A stretch of 64,000 bases of DNA. It comes from Roseateles_C aquae. Lineage in GTDB: Bacteria; Pseudomonadota; Gammaproteobacteria; Burkholderiales; Burkholderiaceae_C. A program made the translations under genes and the position numbers. The stretch is from the NCBI RefSeq assembly GCF_032337115.1, contig NZ_JAVXZY010000005.1, forward strand, positions 337,222 to 401,221, given 5' to 3'. Shown in pieces: positions 41,423 to 53,374 of this stretch (its first letter is position 1; the number at the start of each line of letters is the position of its first letter). The notes beneath the pieces are model-generated. The model did not search any database and had not been told where the DNA came from. It saw only the letters and a program-made list of their open reading frames with translations.

Positions 41423-42169
41423 TCAGGGCACTGATACGCCCTGGAGCAGCGGCGCCCATTCCGGCCCTGGCGGGGTGCGCAGCCGCAGCGTTTCGGCCCG
41501 CCAGGGGTGGGGCAGTTCCAGCGTCAGCGCGTGCAGCCACAACCGCGCCAGACCCAGATGCGCGGCCACAGCGCGGTTGTGCGCGCCCTTGCCATGGGTG
41601 GCGTCGCCGATGATGGGGTGGGCGATGTGCTTCAGGTGGCGGCGGATCTGATGGCGGCGACCGCTGTGCGGCTGCAAGGCCATCAGCGCATAGCGAGCGC
41701 TGGCAAAGCGCGGATCGGGCTGTATCGGCCAGTCGTAGCGGGCCAGGCACTGCCAGTCGGTGCGGGCCTCCAGCAAGACCTGACCCCGCGAGGGCAGCTC
41801 CGGGTCGCGCGCCAGCGGATGGTCGATCTGCCCGGCGGCCGTGGCCGGCCAGCCGCGCACCAGGGCCAGGTAGTGCTTGTTCGCCAGGCCCTGCTCGAAG
41901 CACTGGCCAAGGCGGCTGGCGGTGTCGGCGTCCAGCGCGAAGAGCAGCAGGCCCGAGGTGCCCTTGTCCAGCCGGTGCGCTGGCCAGACCGGCCGGCCGA
42001 GCTGGTCGCGCAGCAGTTGCAGCGCGAAACGTTCCTCCTGGGCATCGAGGCCGCTGCGATGCACCAGCAGGCCCGGCGGCTTGTCGATCGCGACCAGATG
42101 CTCGTCCTGGTAGACGATGGGGAGCGCCGCGTCGTCGGCCACCGCGTCTAGAACGGCTTCAGCTGACAT
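41423..42169 (-). CDS. truC: RluA-family pseudouridine synthase, TruC-like
   Basis: Enzyme of 248 residues that isomerises uridine to pseudouridine; the TruC branch modifies position 65 of some tRNAs. The catalytic aspartate is in PAHRLDKGTSGLLLFALD (near residue 62). IVYQDEHLVAIDKPPGLLVHRS and LMALQPHSGRRHQIRRHLKHIAHPIIGDATHGKG complete the family pattern. It lacks an S4 domain. The gene overlaps the ychJ end by 11 bases. I chose the ATG at 42169; upstream codons belong to the ychJ region. Confidence 0.87.
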   Translation of the reverse strand: MSAEAVLDAVADDAALPIVYQDEHLVAIDKPPGLLVHRSGLDAQEERFALQLLRDQLGRPVWPAHRLDKGTSGLLLFALDADTASRLGQCFEQGLANKHYLALVRGWPATAAGQIDHPLARDPELPSRGQVLLEARTDWQCLARYDWPIQPDPRFASARYALMALQPHSGRRHQIRRHLKHIAHPIIGDATHGKGAHNRAVAAHLGLARLWLHALTLELPHPWRAETLRLRTPPGPEWAPLLQGVSVP

Positions 42170-42572
42170 CGCCATCCAGATAGAACCATTGCCCGTCTTC
42201 GCGGACGAAGCGGCTGGTCTCGACCATCCGATGTGCGCGACCACCGAGCTTGCTGCGCGCCACGAAGCTGACGGTGGCATGCGTCTCGTCCTGCTGCTGG
42301 TGCTGCTTGATCTGCAGGCCCAGCCAGTGCAGGCCTGGTTCATTGGGGGCCAGTGTGGCGGGCCGGGTGCTGGCATGCCAGCTGGCGCGCAGATAGTCCA
42401 GCTGGTCCAGCACATAGGCGCTGTAACGCGAGCGCATCAAGGCTTCGGCGCTCGGGGCCATGAGCCGGCCGTCGTCGGCAAAGCGCTGGTGCAGCGCGCC
42501 GCAGCAGCGTTCATAGGGTAGGGCGCTACCGCAGGGGCAGGGCACAGCCGTGGCGGGCGTTCGTTCAATCAT
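42159..42572 (-). CDS. ychJ: YchJ family protein with SEC-C metal-binding motif
   Basis: Protein of 137 residues. The N-terminal zinc motif CPCGSALPYERCCGALH (the SEC-C form) is followed by the NTF2-like YchJ domain: APSAEALMRSRYSAYVLDQLDYLRASWHASTRP and VSFVARSKLGGRAHRMVETSRFVREDGQWFYLDG. Its biochemical role is unknown. It overlaps truC and is divergent from uvrD by 32 bases. Confidence 0.88.
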   Translation of the reverse strand: MIERTPATAVPCPCGSALPYERCCGALHQRFADDGRLMAPSAEALMRSRYSAYVLDQLDYLRASWHASTRPATLAPNEPGLHWLGLQIKQHQQQDETHATVSFVARSKLGGRAHRMVETSRFVREDGQWFYLDGDVS

Positions 42573-42604
42573 GCCGGCATCATGCCAGTCTCTAAAATGC
42601 GTGG

Positions 42605-45070
42605 ATGAGTCCGCACCCCCAAGATGATCTGTTCGCGCCTGCCCCAGGTTTCGCCGCCCCAGCGCCCGCCTATGTGCCGCCCAGCAGTGGCTTGCTGAAG
42701 GGCCTGAACCCGGAGCAGCATGCGGCGGTGACGCTGGGCCAGGAGCCAGCACTGATTCTGGCCGGCGCCGGCTCGGGCAAGACCCGGGTGCTGACCACCC
42801 GCATCGCCTGGCTGATGAGCCAGGGCCTGGTCACACCCGGTGGCGTGATGGCGGTGACCTTCACCAACAAGGCGGCCAAGGAGATGGTCACGCGCTTGTC
42901 GGCGATGCTGCCGGTCAATGTGCGTGGCATGTGGATAGGCACCTTCCACGGCCTGTGCAACCGCTTCCTGCGCGCGCACTGGAAGCTGGCCGGCCTGCCG
43001 CAGGGCTTTCAGATCCTCGACGCCTCGGACACCGTCTCGGCGATCAAGCGCGTCATCAAGGCGATGAAGCTCGACGAGGAGCGCTATGTGCCCAAGCAGG
43101 TGGGCTGGTTCATTGCCGGCGCCAAGGAAGACGGGCTGCGGCCCAAGGACATCGAGGCGCGCGATGAGCAAAGCCGCGTCCAGGTGCAGATCTACCAGGC
43201 CTATGAAGACCAATGCCAGCGCGAGGGCGTGGTCGACTTTGCCGAACTGATGCTGCGCACCTACGAGCTGCTGCGCGACAACGCCGCCTTGCGCGAGCAC
43301 TACCAGCATCGCTTCCAGTACCTGCTGGTCGACGAGTTCCAGGACACCAACAAGCTGCAGTACGCCTGGCTGAAGATGTTCGCGCCACCGGGCCGCGGCC
43401 AGGGCGTGTTCGCCGTGGGCGACGACGACCAGAGCATCTACGCCTTCCGCGGCGCGCGGGTCGGCAATATGAGCGACTTCGAGCGCGAGTACCGCGTCAA
43501 ACGGGTCGTCAAGCTGGAGCAGAACTACCGCAGCTTCGGCAACATCCTCGACGCCGCCAATGAGCTGATCAGCCGCAACAGCCATCGCCTGGGCAAGAAC
43601 CTGCGCACCGAGGCCGGCCCGGGTGAACCGGTGCGTGTCAATGAATCGGCCAGCGATTTCGCCGAGGCGCAGTGGCTGCTGGAGGAAGCGCAGGCGCTGC
43701 ACCGCCAGGGTCTGGCGCGCCAGGAGATCGCCATCCTCTACCGCAGCAATGCGCAGTCGCGGGTGCTGGAATCGGCGCTGTTCAATGCCGGCGTGCCCTA
43801 CCGCGTTTACGGCGGTCTGCGCTTCTTCGAGCGGGCCGAAGTCAAGCATGCGCTGGCCTATCTGCGCCTGATCGAGAACGCCAACGACGACACCAGCTTT
43901 CTGCGCGTCGTCAACTTCCCGGCCCGCGGCATCGGCGCGCGCACCATCGAGCTGCTGCAGGATGCGGCGCGCATCAGCGGTCGCAGCCTGTATCAGAGCG
44001 TCAGCGCGGTGGCGGGCAAGGGCGGCAGCAATCTGGCCGGCTTTGTGAACCTGGTCGAATCGATGCGCAATCTGACGCAAGGCCTGACCCTGCGCGAGAT
44101 CATCGAACAAATCATCGAAACCTCGGGCCTGGCCGAGTTCTACCGCAACGACAAGGACGGCGCTGAGCGGCTGGAGAACTTGGCCGAACTGGTCAACGCG
44201 GCCGAGGCCTTCGTCACGCAAGAGGGCTTCGGCAAGGACGCGGTGGCCCTGCCGGTCGACGAGCTGGCACCCGGCGCCATCGCCGAAGGCCTGCCGCGCG
44301 CGGTGGCTGCCGCTGCGGTGACGCCCGATGCCGAGACCGGCGAAATCATGTCACCGCTGGCGGCCTTCCTGACCCATGCCTCGCTGGAGGCCGGCGACAA
44401 CCAGGCGCAGGCCGGCCAGGATGCGATCCAGCTGATGACGGTGCACTCGGCCAAGGGCCTGGAGTTCGACGCTGTCTTCATCACCGGGCTGGAGGAAGGG
44501 CTGTTCCCGCACGAGAACTCGATGTCCGACGCCGATGGCCTGGAAGAGGAACGGCGCTTGATGTATGTGGCCATCACGCGAGCGCGCCAGCGCCTCTACC
44601 TGAGCTTCAGCCAGACGCGGATGCTGCATGGCCAGACCCGTTATAACGTCAAGAGTCGCTTCCTCGAGGAATTGCCCGAGAGCGCGCTGAAATGGCTGAC
44701 GCCGCGCAACCAGGGCTTTGGCTCCGGCTTTGCCAAGGAATACCAGAGTGCCTGGGAGCGTGGGGCGGGGCTGAAGTCGGTGGTCGGTGCCGGCCGGGTC
44801 GAGAAGCCGGCCTATGGTGCTGCCAGCGCGACGCCCAGCTTCGCCGCCGCGCCGGTGCCCAAGAGCATGAAGCAGGCCGCCGCCGAGAAGGTCGGCGCCG
44901 AGCACGGCGGCCTGCGTGTGGGCAAGGGCGTGTTCCACACCAAGTTCGGCGAGGGCGTGCTGATGACGCTGGAAGGCAGCGGCGCCGATGCCCGCGCCCA
45001 GGTCAACTTCGGCCGCCACGGCATGAAGTGGCTGGCGCTGTCGGTGGCCAAGCTGACGCCGATCGATTGA
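42605..45070 (+). CDS. uvrD: ATP-dependent DNA helicase UvrD/PcrA type
   Basis: Superfamily 1A 3'-5' helicase of 821 residues for nucleotide excision and mismatch repair. Motif I is AGAGSGKTRVLTTRIAWLM (near residue 55), motif Ia VTFTNKAAKEM, motif II LVDEFQDTN, motif III VGDDDQSIYAFRGA, motif IV VKLEQNYRS, motif V TVHSAKGLEFDAVFITGLEEG and motif VI YVAITRARQRLYLSFSQTR. The C terminus ends in a Tudor-like fold (FHTKFGEGVLMTLEGSG) that contacts RNA polymerase in relatives. TAAAAT lies exactly six bases before the ATG, and there is no ribosome site. Confidence 0.96.
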   Translation: MSPHPQDDLFAPAPGFAAPAPAYVPPSSGLLKGLNPEQHAAVTLGQEPALILAGAGSGKTRVLTTRIAWLMSQGLVTPGGVMAVTFTNKAAKEMVTRLSAMLPVNVRGMWIGTFHGLCNRFLRAHWKLAGLPQGFQILDASDTVSAIKRVIKAMKLDEERYVPKQVGWFIAGAKEDGLRPKDIEARDEQSRVQVQIYQAYEDQCQREGVVDFAELMLRTYELLRDNAALREHYQHRFQYLLVDEFQDTNKLQYAWLKMFAPPGRGQGVFAVGDDDQSIYAFRGARVGNMSDFEREYRVKRVVKLEQNYRSFGNILDAANELISRNSHRLGKNLRTEAGPGEPVRVNESASDFAEAQWLLEEAQALHRQGLARQEIAILYRSNAQSRVLESALFNAGVPYRVYGGLRFFERAEVKHALAYLRLIENANDDTSFLRVVNFPARGIGARTIELLQDAARISGRSLYQSVSAVAGKGGSNLAGFVNLVESMRNLTQGLTLREIIEQIIETSGLAEFYRNDKDGAERLENLAELVNAAEAFVTQEGFGKDAVALPVDELAPGAIAEGLPRAVAAAAVTPDAETGEIMSPLAAFLTHASLEAGDNQAQAGQDAIQLMTVHSAKGLEFDAVFITGLEEGLFPHENSMSDADGLEEERRLMYVAITRARQRLYLSFSQTRMLHGQTRYNVKSRFLEELPESALKWLTPRNQGFGSGFAKEYQSAWERGAGLKSVVGAGRVEKPAYGAASATPSFAAAPVPKSMKQAAAEKVGAEHGGLRVGKGVFHTKFGEGVLMTLEGSGADARAQVNFGRHGMKWLALSVAKLTPID

Positions 45071-45116
45071 GCGCAGGCGGCTAACGGCATCTCGCCCGGC
45101 TGGTCGGCGACAAAAG

Positions 45117-45148
45117 AAAAGGGCGCCCCTCCCCGGGGCGCCCTTTTT
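45117..45148. terminator. Bidirectional terminator between uvrD and phoX
   Basis: The perfect arms GGGCGCCCC (45121-45129) and GGGGCGCCC (45135-45143) are flanked by AAAA on the left and TTTTT on the right, so the hairpin can end both convergent genes. Confidence 0.9.
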
Positions 45149-45175
45149 GCATTGGAAGCGTTTTGTGCCGGAGGC

Positions 45176-47140
45176 TCAGAGCTTGCCGAGCTTGACGCTG
45201 GTGGCTTCGGCGGTCAGGTAACCGACGGCAGCGGCGAAGCGGTCCTTGTAGTTGGCACGCACCAGCGGGTCCAGCGTGTCCTTGACCTTGCTGTGCAGGC
45301 TGGAGCTCCAGTCGCCGGGATGCTGGAAGTTGCTGGTGATGTAGGTCCAGCCATTCAGATCATCGACGACACCCAGACCGGTGGCTTCGGCGCCCGAGGG
45401 CATGGAGACCAGGCGCGACAGCACCTTGGTGTCGACGTTGTAGGCCCAGACAAAGTTGTTGACGTGGTAGCTGCTGTCTTCGCCAATGAAGAGGGTGCGC
45501 AGCTTCTCCGAGAACTTCAGGTTGTCCGGCGCGCCGATCTTGTCGGGGTTGGCCAGATTGCCCAGCGCATCGGCGACGGCCAGGTCTTCGCCTACCAGCA
45601 GCATCTTGGTCTTGGTCGGCACCCATTCGCTGTTGATGGCGGCGTCAGCTGTGTCCTTCTGACCTCCGCTCAGCGTGTGAGCCAGCACGCCGCCGGCGTT
45701 CAGCGCCTTGTCCAGGGTGATGCCATAGGCCTCGTTCCACGCGGCGTTGCCCTTGACCATCGAGCTCTGCATGTTCTGCAGCGCCGAGTAGGCGATCTTG
45801 TCCTTGATGTTGACGGTCGTGCCTTCCATCTTGGTGAAGGCCATCGTGCCGCCCTTCAGCGCCGCATAGCGATGCGTTTCCAGGAAGGCCGCAGCCTTGT
45901 CCATGCCGGCCTTGACGCGAATCCACTGCACCTTGCCGCCCAGATAGATCTTGGTGAAGCTGGCGTCCTTGGGGTCGGTCGTGGCCACATCCATGATGTC
46001 GGTGGGCTTCAGCGTGTCGGCCAGCTTCTCGATCTCGGCGCTGGTGGCGGAGCCCAGCTTGACCCAGGTCAGCGGCGCACCGGCGGCGGCCGGGTCAATC
46101 GAGAAACCGGCGCCGAACTTGGCGACGTACAGGCTACCGGCGGACAGGTCCTTCTCCTTGTCGGCCACGAACATGAAGAAGCCGCCGTTGGTGGCGTCGT
46201 CGCCCATGAGGGCGGTGCGGTTGTCCGGCATCACCTGGATCAGCTCATGCGAGATGCGGCCCAGGCAATAGTGCTTCTTGATCGTGCCGGTGCCATCCGG
46301 GTTGACGGTGACTTCGGGCAGATGGCCGTAGTGATAGGGATTGGCCTTGCTGGCATCGCCGAACAGGTTCTGGCTGTAGGCCTTGAACATGCTGTTCGAG
46401 GCGATGGTGAATGCGTCCGGCTCATACTCCTCGGACGACAGATGAGTGCCCCAGGGCGACAGGCTGGAGCCGCAGGTGATCCACAGGCCGTGAGCCGGCG
46501 AGGTGTCAACGTTGTGGTACTTGACCAGGCTGAGCTTGCCGGTGGCCTGGTCTTGATCCAGCGTCAGCACGGCGATCGGCGAGGGCAGCTTGCCGTACAT
46601 ATCGGTCTTGCCGTCTTGGGCCCAGGTGGCGTACTCAAACTGCACGACGGCAAACACGGCCTTGCCCTTGATGCCGGGCACATTGGCGTTAGGCAGGCTC
46701 AACAGCGAGGTGCCATCGGGCGAGTCAGAGAAGTACTGGCGCTCCTTGCCAGCCAACGTGGTGTCGATGATGGGCTTGTTGTTGATGTCGAAATAGGCGC
46801 CGGCCAGCACGGTGCCGCCCTTGCCGTCCGGCACCAGATCGCCGGTCATGAAGAAGGGCTGATAGGCCAGCTTGAAGCGGTTTTGCGTGCCATCGCTGAG
46901 CAGCACGTCGAGGCCGGAGTTGACCAGGGTCTTGGCCATATCGGCCGGCGTGGCCAGGCTGGGGGCAGCCATGGCGGCGAAGGCGGCCGAGCTGAACGTC
47001 ACCGGTGCGGGGGCCGGCTTTGCTTCGCCGGAATCACCGCCACTACCGCAAGCGCTCAACAAGGCCGAGCCGCCCAGCGGCAGCATGAAAGGGGTGCCCA
47101 GAAACTTCAGGGCTTGGCGACGGGTGGGCTGTTGAGACAA
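45176..47140 (-). CDS. phoX: PhoX-type alkaline phosphatase (DUF839)
   Basis: Secreted phosphatase-like protein of 654 residues. The start SQQPTRRQALKFLG carries a twin-arginine motif, and LSACGSGGD gives a possible lipoprotein cleavage site at Cys31, so it may be anchored. The PhoX/DUF839 fold shows SHELIQVMPDNRTALMGDDATNGGFFMF, GIKGKAVFAVVQFEYA and DNLKFSEKLRTLFIGED. PhoX enzymes use iron and calcium to release phosphate from esters. The start is a TTG at 47140 with GGAGG five bases upstream. It fits the Pho theme of the ppk1 region, but I see no clear Pho box before it. Confidence 0.85.
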   Translation of the reverse strand: MSQQPTRRQALKFLGTPFMLPLGGSALLSACGSGGDSGEAKPAPAPVTFSSAAFAAMAAPSLATPADMAKTLVNSGLDVLLSDGTQNRFKLAYQPFFMTGDLVPDGKGGTVLAGAYFDINNKPIIDTTLAGKERQYFSDSPDGTSLLSLPNANVPGIKGKAVFAVVQFEYATWAQDGKTDMYGKLPSPIAVLTLDQDQATGKLSLVKYHNVDTSPAHGLWITCGSSLSPWGTHLSSEEYEPDAFTIASNSMFKAYSQNLFGDASKANPYHYGHLPEVTVNPDGTGTIKKHYCLGRISHELIQVMPDNRTALMGDDATNGGFFMFVADKEKDLSAGSLYVAKFGAGFSIDPAAAGAPLTWVKLGSATSAEIEKLADTLKPTDIMDVATTDPKDASFTKIYLGGKVQWIRVKAGMDKAAAFLETHRYAALKGGTMAFTKMEGTTVNIKDKIAYSALQNMQSSMVKGNAAWNEAYGITLDKALNAGGVLAHTLSGGQKDTADAAINSEWVPTKTKMLLVGEDLAVADALGNLANPDKIGAPDNLKFSEKLRTLFIGEDSSYHVNNFVWAYNVDTKVLSRLVSMPSGAEATGLGVVDDLNGWTYITSNFQHPGDWSSSLHSKVKDTLDPLVRANYKDRFAAAVGYLTAEATSVKLGKL

Positions 47141-47172
47141 GAGAACCTCCAGAGACTGACTTTTGGACGTAG

Positions 47173-47200
47173 AACAGGGCTGCTTTGGGGCAGCCCTGTT
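47173..47200. other. Hairpin in the phoX leader
   Basis: Perfect 11-base arms AACAGGGCTGC and GCAGCCCTGTT enclose a 6-base loop. There is no T run. It lies between the stop of the BPSS1780-type gene and the phoX start and could end the former or fold in the phoX leader. Confidence 0.6.
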
Positions 47201-47271
47201 GCGGTGTCCGTCACTCTAGGGGGCTCGTGTGTCAGGCGCGTGAATCCGCCAAGGAGAAGCCCAGGGAAAGC

Positions 47272-48096
47272 TCAGCGATGCTCGTCGAGCAGGTCGCGCG
47301 GTGCGCCGAACATGAAGCAGTCGACGAAGGTGAAGTACAGCGAGGCGTAGAAGACCGTCGAGATCAGCAGGCCCATCGGCATGGCCAGCAGCGGCAGCAG
47401 GCGGCCCAGGTCGAGCAGGGCCAGTACCACCGTGAGGATCAGCGAAGCGGCAAAGATGACGCCGCCCCAGCTCAACGCATTCAAGGCGAAGGCCTGGCGG
47501 TTGCGCCACACGCCCAAGGTGCTGGAGAACAGTGCCTGCATCACGCCCTGACCACCCCAGTGCACCAGGGCCGGCGCATGCCAGAACGGTACCGACAGCA
47601 GTGCGGCCAGACTTAGCCGCAGCAGCGAACCCCAGAACAGTGCTGGTTCGGCGAGTGCCGCCTCTATCGTCTTTTCATCGGCGTTGCCGCGCGCAAGCAA
47701 CTCCTGAAAGCTGCTCAGTGCACCGCCATCTGCCCAATCGGCCAGCAGCATGACCAGTAGCGTCGCCAGTGCGTAGGCCAGGCAGAGCAGCAGCTGGGTG
47801 TTGCGGCGCTGCGGCGTCAACTGCAGCGGCGCGACGAAGACGGCCACGGTGGGCGTCTTGTCCTGCAGCACCAGATGGGTGGCCAGCATGAAGCCCAGCG
47901 AGAGCAGCGGCAATGCCATCAGCAGCAGCACCGGTCCGATGCCCGGCAGCAGCATCAAGCCGCTGGCCATCACCATGAAGACCGCGAACAGGCCCAGCAG
48001 CGCAATCGGGCGGCGCTGGAAGACCTTGAAGCCGTGGCGCAGCCAGAGCAGGCCATTGCGCGGCGCGACCGTTTGCAGATGGAGGATCATCGACAT
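47272..48096 (-). CDS. BPSS1780 family membrane protein
   Basis: Integral membrane protein of about 274 residues with six predicted helices and the family start MSMILHLQTVAPRNGLLWLRHGFKVFQRRPIALLGLF. The conserved C-terminal end is YFTFVDCFMFGAPRDLLDEH. This family is widespread in Burkholderiales and has no assigned function. It lies seven bases after the thrB stop, so the two are cotranscribed. The start could be the ATG at 48096 or at 48090. Confidence 0.8.
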   Translation of the reverse strand: MSMILHLQTVAPRNGLLWLRHGFKVFQRRPIALLGLFAVFMVMASGLMLLPGIGPVLLLMALPLLSLGFMLATHLVLQDKTPTVAVFVAPLQLTPQRRNTQLLLCLAYALATLLVMLLADWADGGALSSFQELLARGNADEKTIEAALAEPALFWGSLLRLSLAALLSVPFWHAPALVHWGGQGVMQALFSSTLGVWRNRQAFALNALSWGGVIFAASLILTVVLALLDLGRLLPLLAMPMGLLISTVFYASLYFTFVDCFMFGAPRDLLDEHR

Positions 48097-48103
48097 CGCT
48101 TTC

Positions 48104-49126
48104 TCAGTCCTCGCTGCCAGCACCCAGCGCATGCCAGGGGCGGTTGATCCGTTCACGCAGCACGCGCTCGAAATGGCCGGGGTCATGCGGCTTGAGCAGT
48201 GCCGCATCGCGCGGCAGATGGAAGTCCCAGAGTCGTGAGATCCAGAAGCGCAGCGCGGCCGCGCGCAGCATGCCCGGCAGCAGCCGGTGCTCGGCGCCGC
48301 TCAAGGGGCGCACGGTTTCATAGGCGCTCACGAAGGCCTGAGCGCGCTGCACATCGAGCCGGCCACTGGCCAGGTCGATGCACCAGTCGTTCAGGCAGAC
48401 CGCCAGATCGAACAGCCAGGTGTCGACGCCAGCAAAGTAGAAATCGAAGAAGCCGCTGAGTTGTTCGCGCCCGGTCAGGCCCGAGACGGTGGCGCGGTCA
48501 GTCGTTGCCGCCGGCACAAAGTCGAACATCACGTTGTCGCGGAACAGGTCGGCGTGCACCGGGCCGCGCGGCAACTCGGCATAGGTCGCCGAGGCGGCGA
48601 TCTGCTGCTGAAAGGCCAGCTCGCTGCTGATCAACGCGGCCTGATCGGCACTCAGAAACGGCAGCACCACCGGCACCGTCTCGGTCCACCAGGGCAGGCC
48701 GCGCAGATTGGGCAGATGCAGCGGGAAATCCTGCGCCGCCAGATGCATGCGCGCCAGCGCGGCACCGACCTGCTCGCAGTGAAAGACGTCGGGTGCCAGC
48801 TGGTGGCTGCCGCGCAGCCTGTCGACCACCGCAGCCGGCTTGCCGGCCAGCTGGTGCAGGATCTCGCCCGTGGCATCGGCCTGCGGCTCGGGCACCGAGA
48901 TGCCGCGCTGGGCCAGATGCTTCATCAGGCGCAGGTAGAAGGGCAGCTGTTCGGCCGTAAGCCGCTCGAACAGGGTCAGCACATACTCGCCGCGCTCGGT
49001 CGTGACGAAATAATTGGTGTTCTCGATGCCGGCGGTGATGCCGCGCAGGCTTTGCACCCGGCCGAGCGAGAGCCGCTCCATCAGGCCCTGGGCCTGGGCC
49101 ATGGTGACTTCGGTAAATACAGCCAT
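48104..49126 (-). CDS. thrB: Homoserine kinase (ThrB type II, COG2334)
   Basis: Kinase of 340 residues with the aminoglycoside-phosphotransferase/choline-kinase fold, the homoserine kinase form used by pseudomonads and Burkholderiales: it makes O-phosphohomoserine for threonine synthesis. Visible motifs: MAVFTEVTMAQAQGLMERLSLG at the start, GIENTNYFVTTERGEYVLTLFERL (nucleotide-binding strands), RGPVHADLFRDNVMFDF (the catalytic H-D-N loop, near residue 200) and SGFFDFYFAGVDTWLFDLAVCLNDWC (the metal-binding D). It is downstream of the DUF2782 gene, as in related genomes. Confidence 0.93.
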   Translation of the reverse strand: MAVFTEVTMAQAQGLMERLSLGRVQSLRGITAGIENTNYFVTTERGEYVLTLFERLTAEQLPFYLRLMKHLAQRGISVPEPQADATGEILHQLAGKPAAVVDRLRGSHQLAPDVFHCEQVGAALARMHLAAQDFPLHLPNLRGLPWWTETVPVVLPFLSADQAALISSELAFQQQIAASATYAELPRGPVHADLFRDNVMFDFVPAATTDRATVSGLTGREQLSGFFDFYFAGVDTWLFDLAVCLNDWCIDLASGRLDVQRAQAFVSAYETVRPLSGAEHRLLPGMLRAAALRFWISRLWDFHLPRDAALLKPHDPGHFERVLRERINRPWHALGAGSED

Positions 49127-49171
49127 GTGTGTCGGGGAATTGCAGCGCGCTGCCACGGCAGCGCTGCTGAC

Positions 49172-49564
49172 TCAGAAATTGAACAGGCGCCAGACGCGCT
49201 GACCGGCGGCCACGCGGGTCGAACCCGGGCCGTTGCTGAGGTCGCGGCTGCCGTCGCCCATGATGATTTCGTACTCGGGCAGCTTGCTGCCCTTGGGTTG
49301 GACCTTGACCGATTGGGTCTGGCCCCGCACGCGCAGCTCTTCGACGCGGTTGCCGTCGTCTTCGATGATGATCAGTTGCACGGCGGCGTCGGGCGCGCCC
49401 TTTTGAGGCGTGACTTGTTCCAGCGGCGTCACCGGTTTGGCCGGCACAGCGTCCTTGGCGCCGTCCTCAGCATGGGCCGCCGGGGCCAGCAGCAGCAGGG
49501 CGGCGAAGCAGGCGCAGACGGAAGCGCTGGATCGAGCGCGGCGGAGGGCAGAAGTGGCGTGCAT
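49172..49564 (-). CDS. DUF2782 periplasmic protein
   Basis: Protein of 130 residues with a signal peptide (basic RRARSSASV, core ACFAALLLLAPAAHA) and a small mature domain containing PLEQVTPQKGAPDAAVQLIIIEDDGNRVEELRVRGQTQSVKVQPKG and ending VAAGQRVWRLFNF. This is the DUF2782 family, usually found between thrB and polA in betaproteobacteria. The function is unknown. It may share a transcript with thrB (45-base gap). Confidence 0.85.
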   Translation of the reverse strand: MHATSALRRARSSASVCACFAALLLLAPAAHAEDGAKDAVPAKPVTPLEQVTPQKGAPDAAVQLIIIEDDGNRVEELRVRGQTQSVKVQPKGSKLPEYEIIMGDGSRDLSNGPGSTRVAAGQRVWRLFNF

Positions 49565-49625
49565 CGGTCCATTCTAAGCGGCGCTCAGGCGTTGGCCGGA
49601 GCGGCCCTGCGTCACAATGCGCGCC

Positions 49626-52400
<2,775 letters not shown>

Positions 52401-52430
52401 TCTCGCCCACCCACTTTCTATAGTCTCTGG

Positions 52431-52500
52431 CCTGCGGCAGCCCCCTCAAGGGGGCGAGCGCGGTGGGCAGGCGGAGCCGGACCCGCGCGCTCCGCTGGAT
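52431..52500 (+). repeat. Intergenic repeat, copy 2 (downstream of polA)
   Basis: This 70-base element begins CCTGCGGC, contains a CCCCC-TCAA-GGGGG hairpin and GGGGGCGAGC, and ends GCTCCGCTGGAT. It aligns with the element at 34590-34660. Both copies lie 18-30 bases past the stop codon of a plus-strand gene, in the same orientation. Confidence 0.7.
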
Positions 52501-52524
52501 TTGATTTGAGCGGTGCAAATAGAT

Positions 52525-52560
52525 GAAGAGGCGCCCCGGTCAGACCGGGAGCGCCTCTTC
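52525..52560. terminator. Long hairpin, probable bidirectional terminator of polA and the PEP-CTERM gene
   Basis: The arms GAAGAGGCGC (52525-52534) and GCGCCTCTTC (52551-52560) are perfect, and an inner CCCGGT/ACCGGG stem extends them. T residues are few, so this is a strong hairpin rather than a classical U-tract terminator. Confidence 0.65.
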
Positions 52561-52621
52561 GTGCATCAGGACAGACAGTTCACCAGGCGGGGGTTGTACA
52601 GCCTGCCCCGGGGTGCGCTGT

Positions 52622-53374
52622 TCAGCGGACTTGCTTGAATTTCTTGCTGCGGCGGCTGCCGGCGGCGCCCAGCAGGGCGATACCGATCAGGGCCAGGCTG
52701 GTGGGTTCGGGCAGCTTGCCGGCGCCCTTCAGGCCGATGTCGAAGAAGGCCAGATCATTGGCTGAGCCGGGGTAGACGGGCAGCGGGGTGCCGTCGTAGC
52801 TGCCGGCCTTGACCTTGAACAGGCCGCTCAGCGTGATGTCGGCCAGGTGGCCGCCATTGAAGAGTTGATAGGTGATGCCGGGGTAGACGCCGCCGGGGAA
52901 GCTGTCGCCGATGCGCTTGCCATTGAGCGAGAGGCCGAACAGGTCGACGTCCAGCGCCGGGTTCTTCTGCTTGTCTTCAACGGTCAGCAGGATCTGGCTG
53001 TAGCCCTGCCCCTTCATGCCGGCATTGGCGAACTTCAGTGCATTGCTGTCGCCGCTGCCGCCCATCAGCGACCAACCGCTCTTGAAGCCGCCGTCGTCGC
53101 CCAGGGTCACGCTGCTGTAGACATTGAACAAGCTGGTGCCGGTGCTGGCCGAGAAGACGTACTTGAAGGCGTAGGTCTTGCTGGCGTCCCAGTTGACGGC
53201 CAGGTTCTTCTGCGCGCCGGTACCGCTGCCCACGCTGTAGGCGGCGGTGGTGGTGGTCAGCTTCAGCAGGGCGTCAACGGAGCTGTTGGCGACGACCGGG
53301 GTGGCTTGGGCCAGGCTGCTGCCGAGCAGGAGCATGGCTCCGCCCAGGCGCAAGAAATTGCTGCGCAAAGACAT
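52622..53374 (-). CDS. PEP-CTERM sorted extracellular protein
   Basis: Secreted protein of 250 residues. A signal peptide (SNFLRLGGAMLLLGSSLAQA) is followed by a repeat-free beta-rich domain. The C terminus has the sorting signal: LPEPTSLALIGIALLGAAGSRRSKKF, with the PEP motif, one membrane segment and a basic end. Such proteins are processed by an exosortase, so an exosortase should be encoded elsewhere. The body has no known catalytic domain. The ATG at 53374 gives the natural signal peptide; the longer frame upstream is unlikely. Confidence 0.85.
   Translation of the reverse strand: MSLRSNFLRLGGAMLLLGSSLAQATPVVANSSVDALLKLTTTTAAYSVGSGTGAQKNLAVNWDASKTYAFKYVFSASTGTSLFNVYSSVTLGDDGGFKSGWSLMGGSGDSNALKFANAGMKGQGYSQILLTVEDKQKNPALDVDLFGLSLNGKRIGDSFPGGVYPGITYQLFNGGHLADITLSGLFKVKAGSYDGTPLPVYPGSANDLAFFDIGLKGAGKLPEPTSLALIGIALLGAAGSRRSKKFKQVR

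Noticed and set aside
47141..47271. Pho box upstream of phoX
   Set aside because: I looked for paired CTGTCAT-like repeats with 11-base spacing and found none; only a weak GTGACGGACAC string is present.
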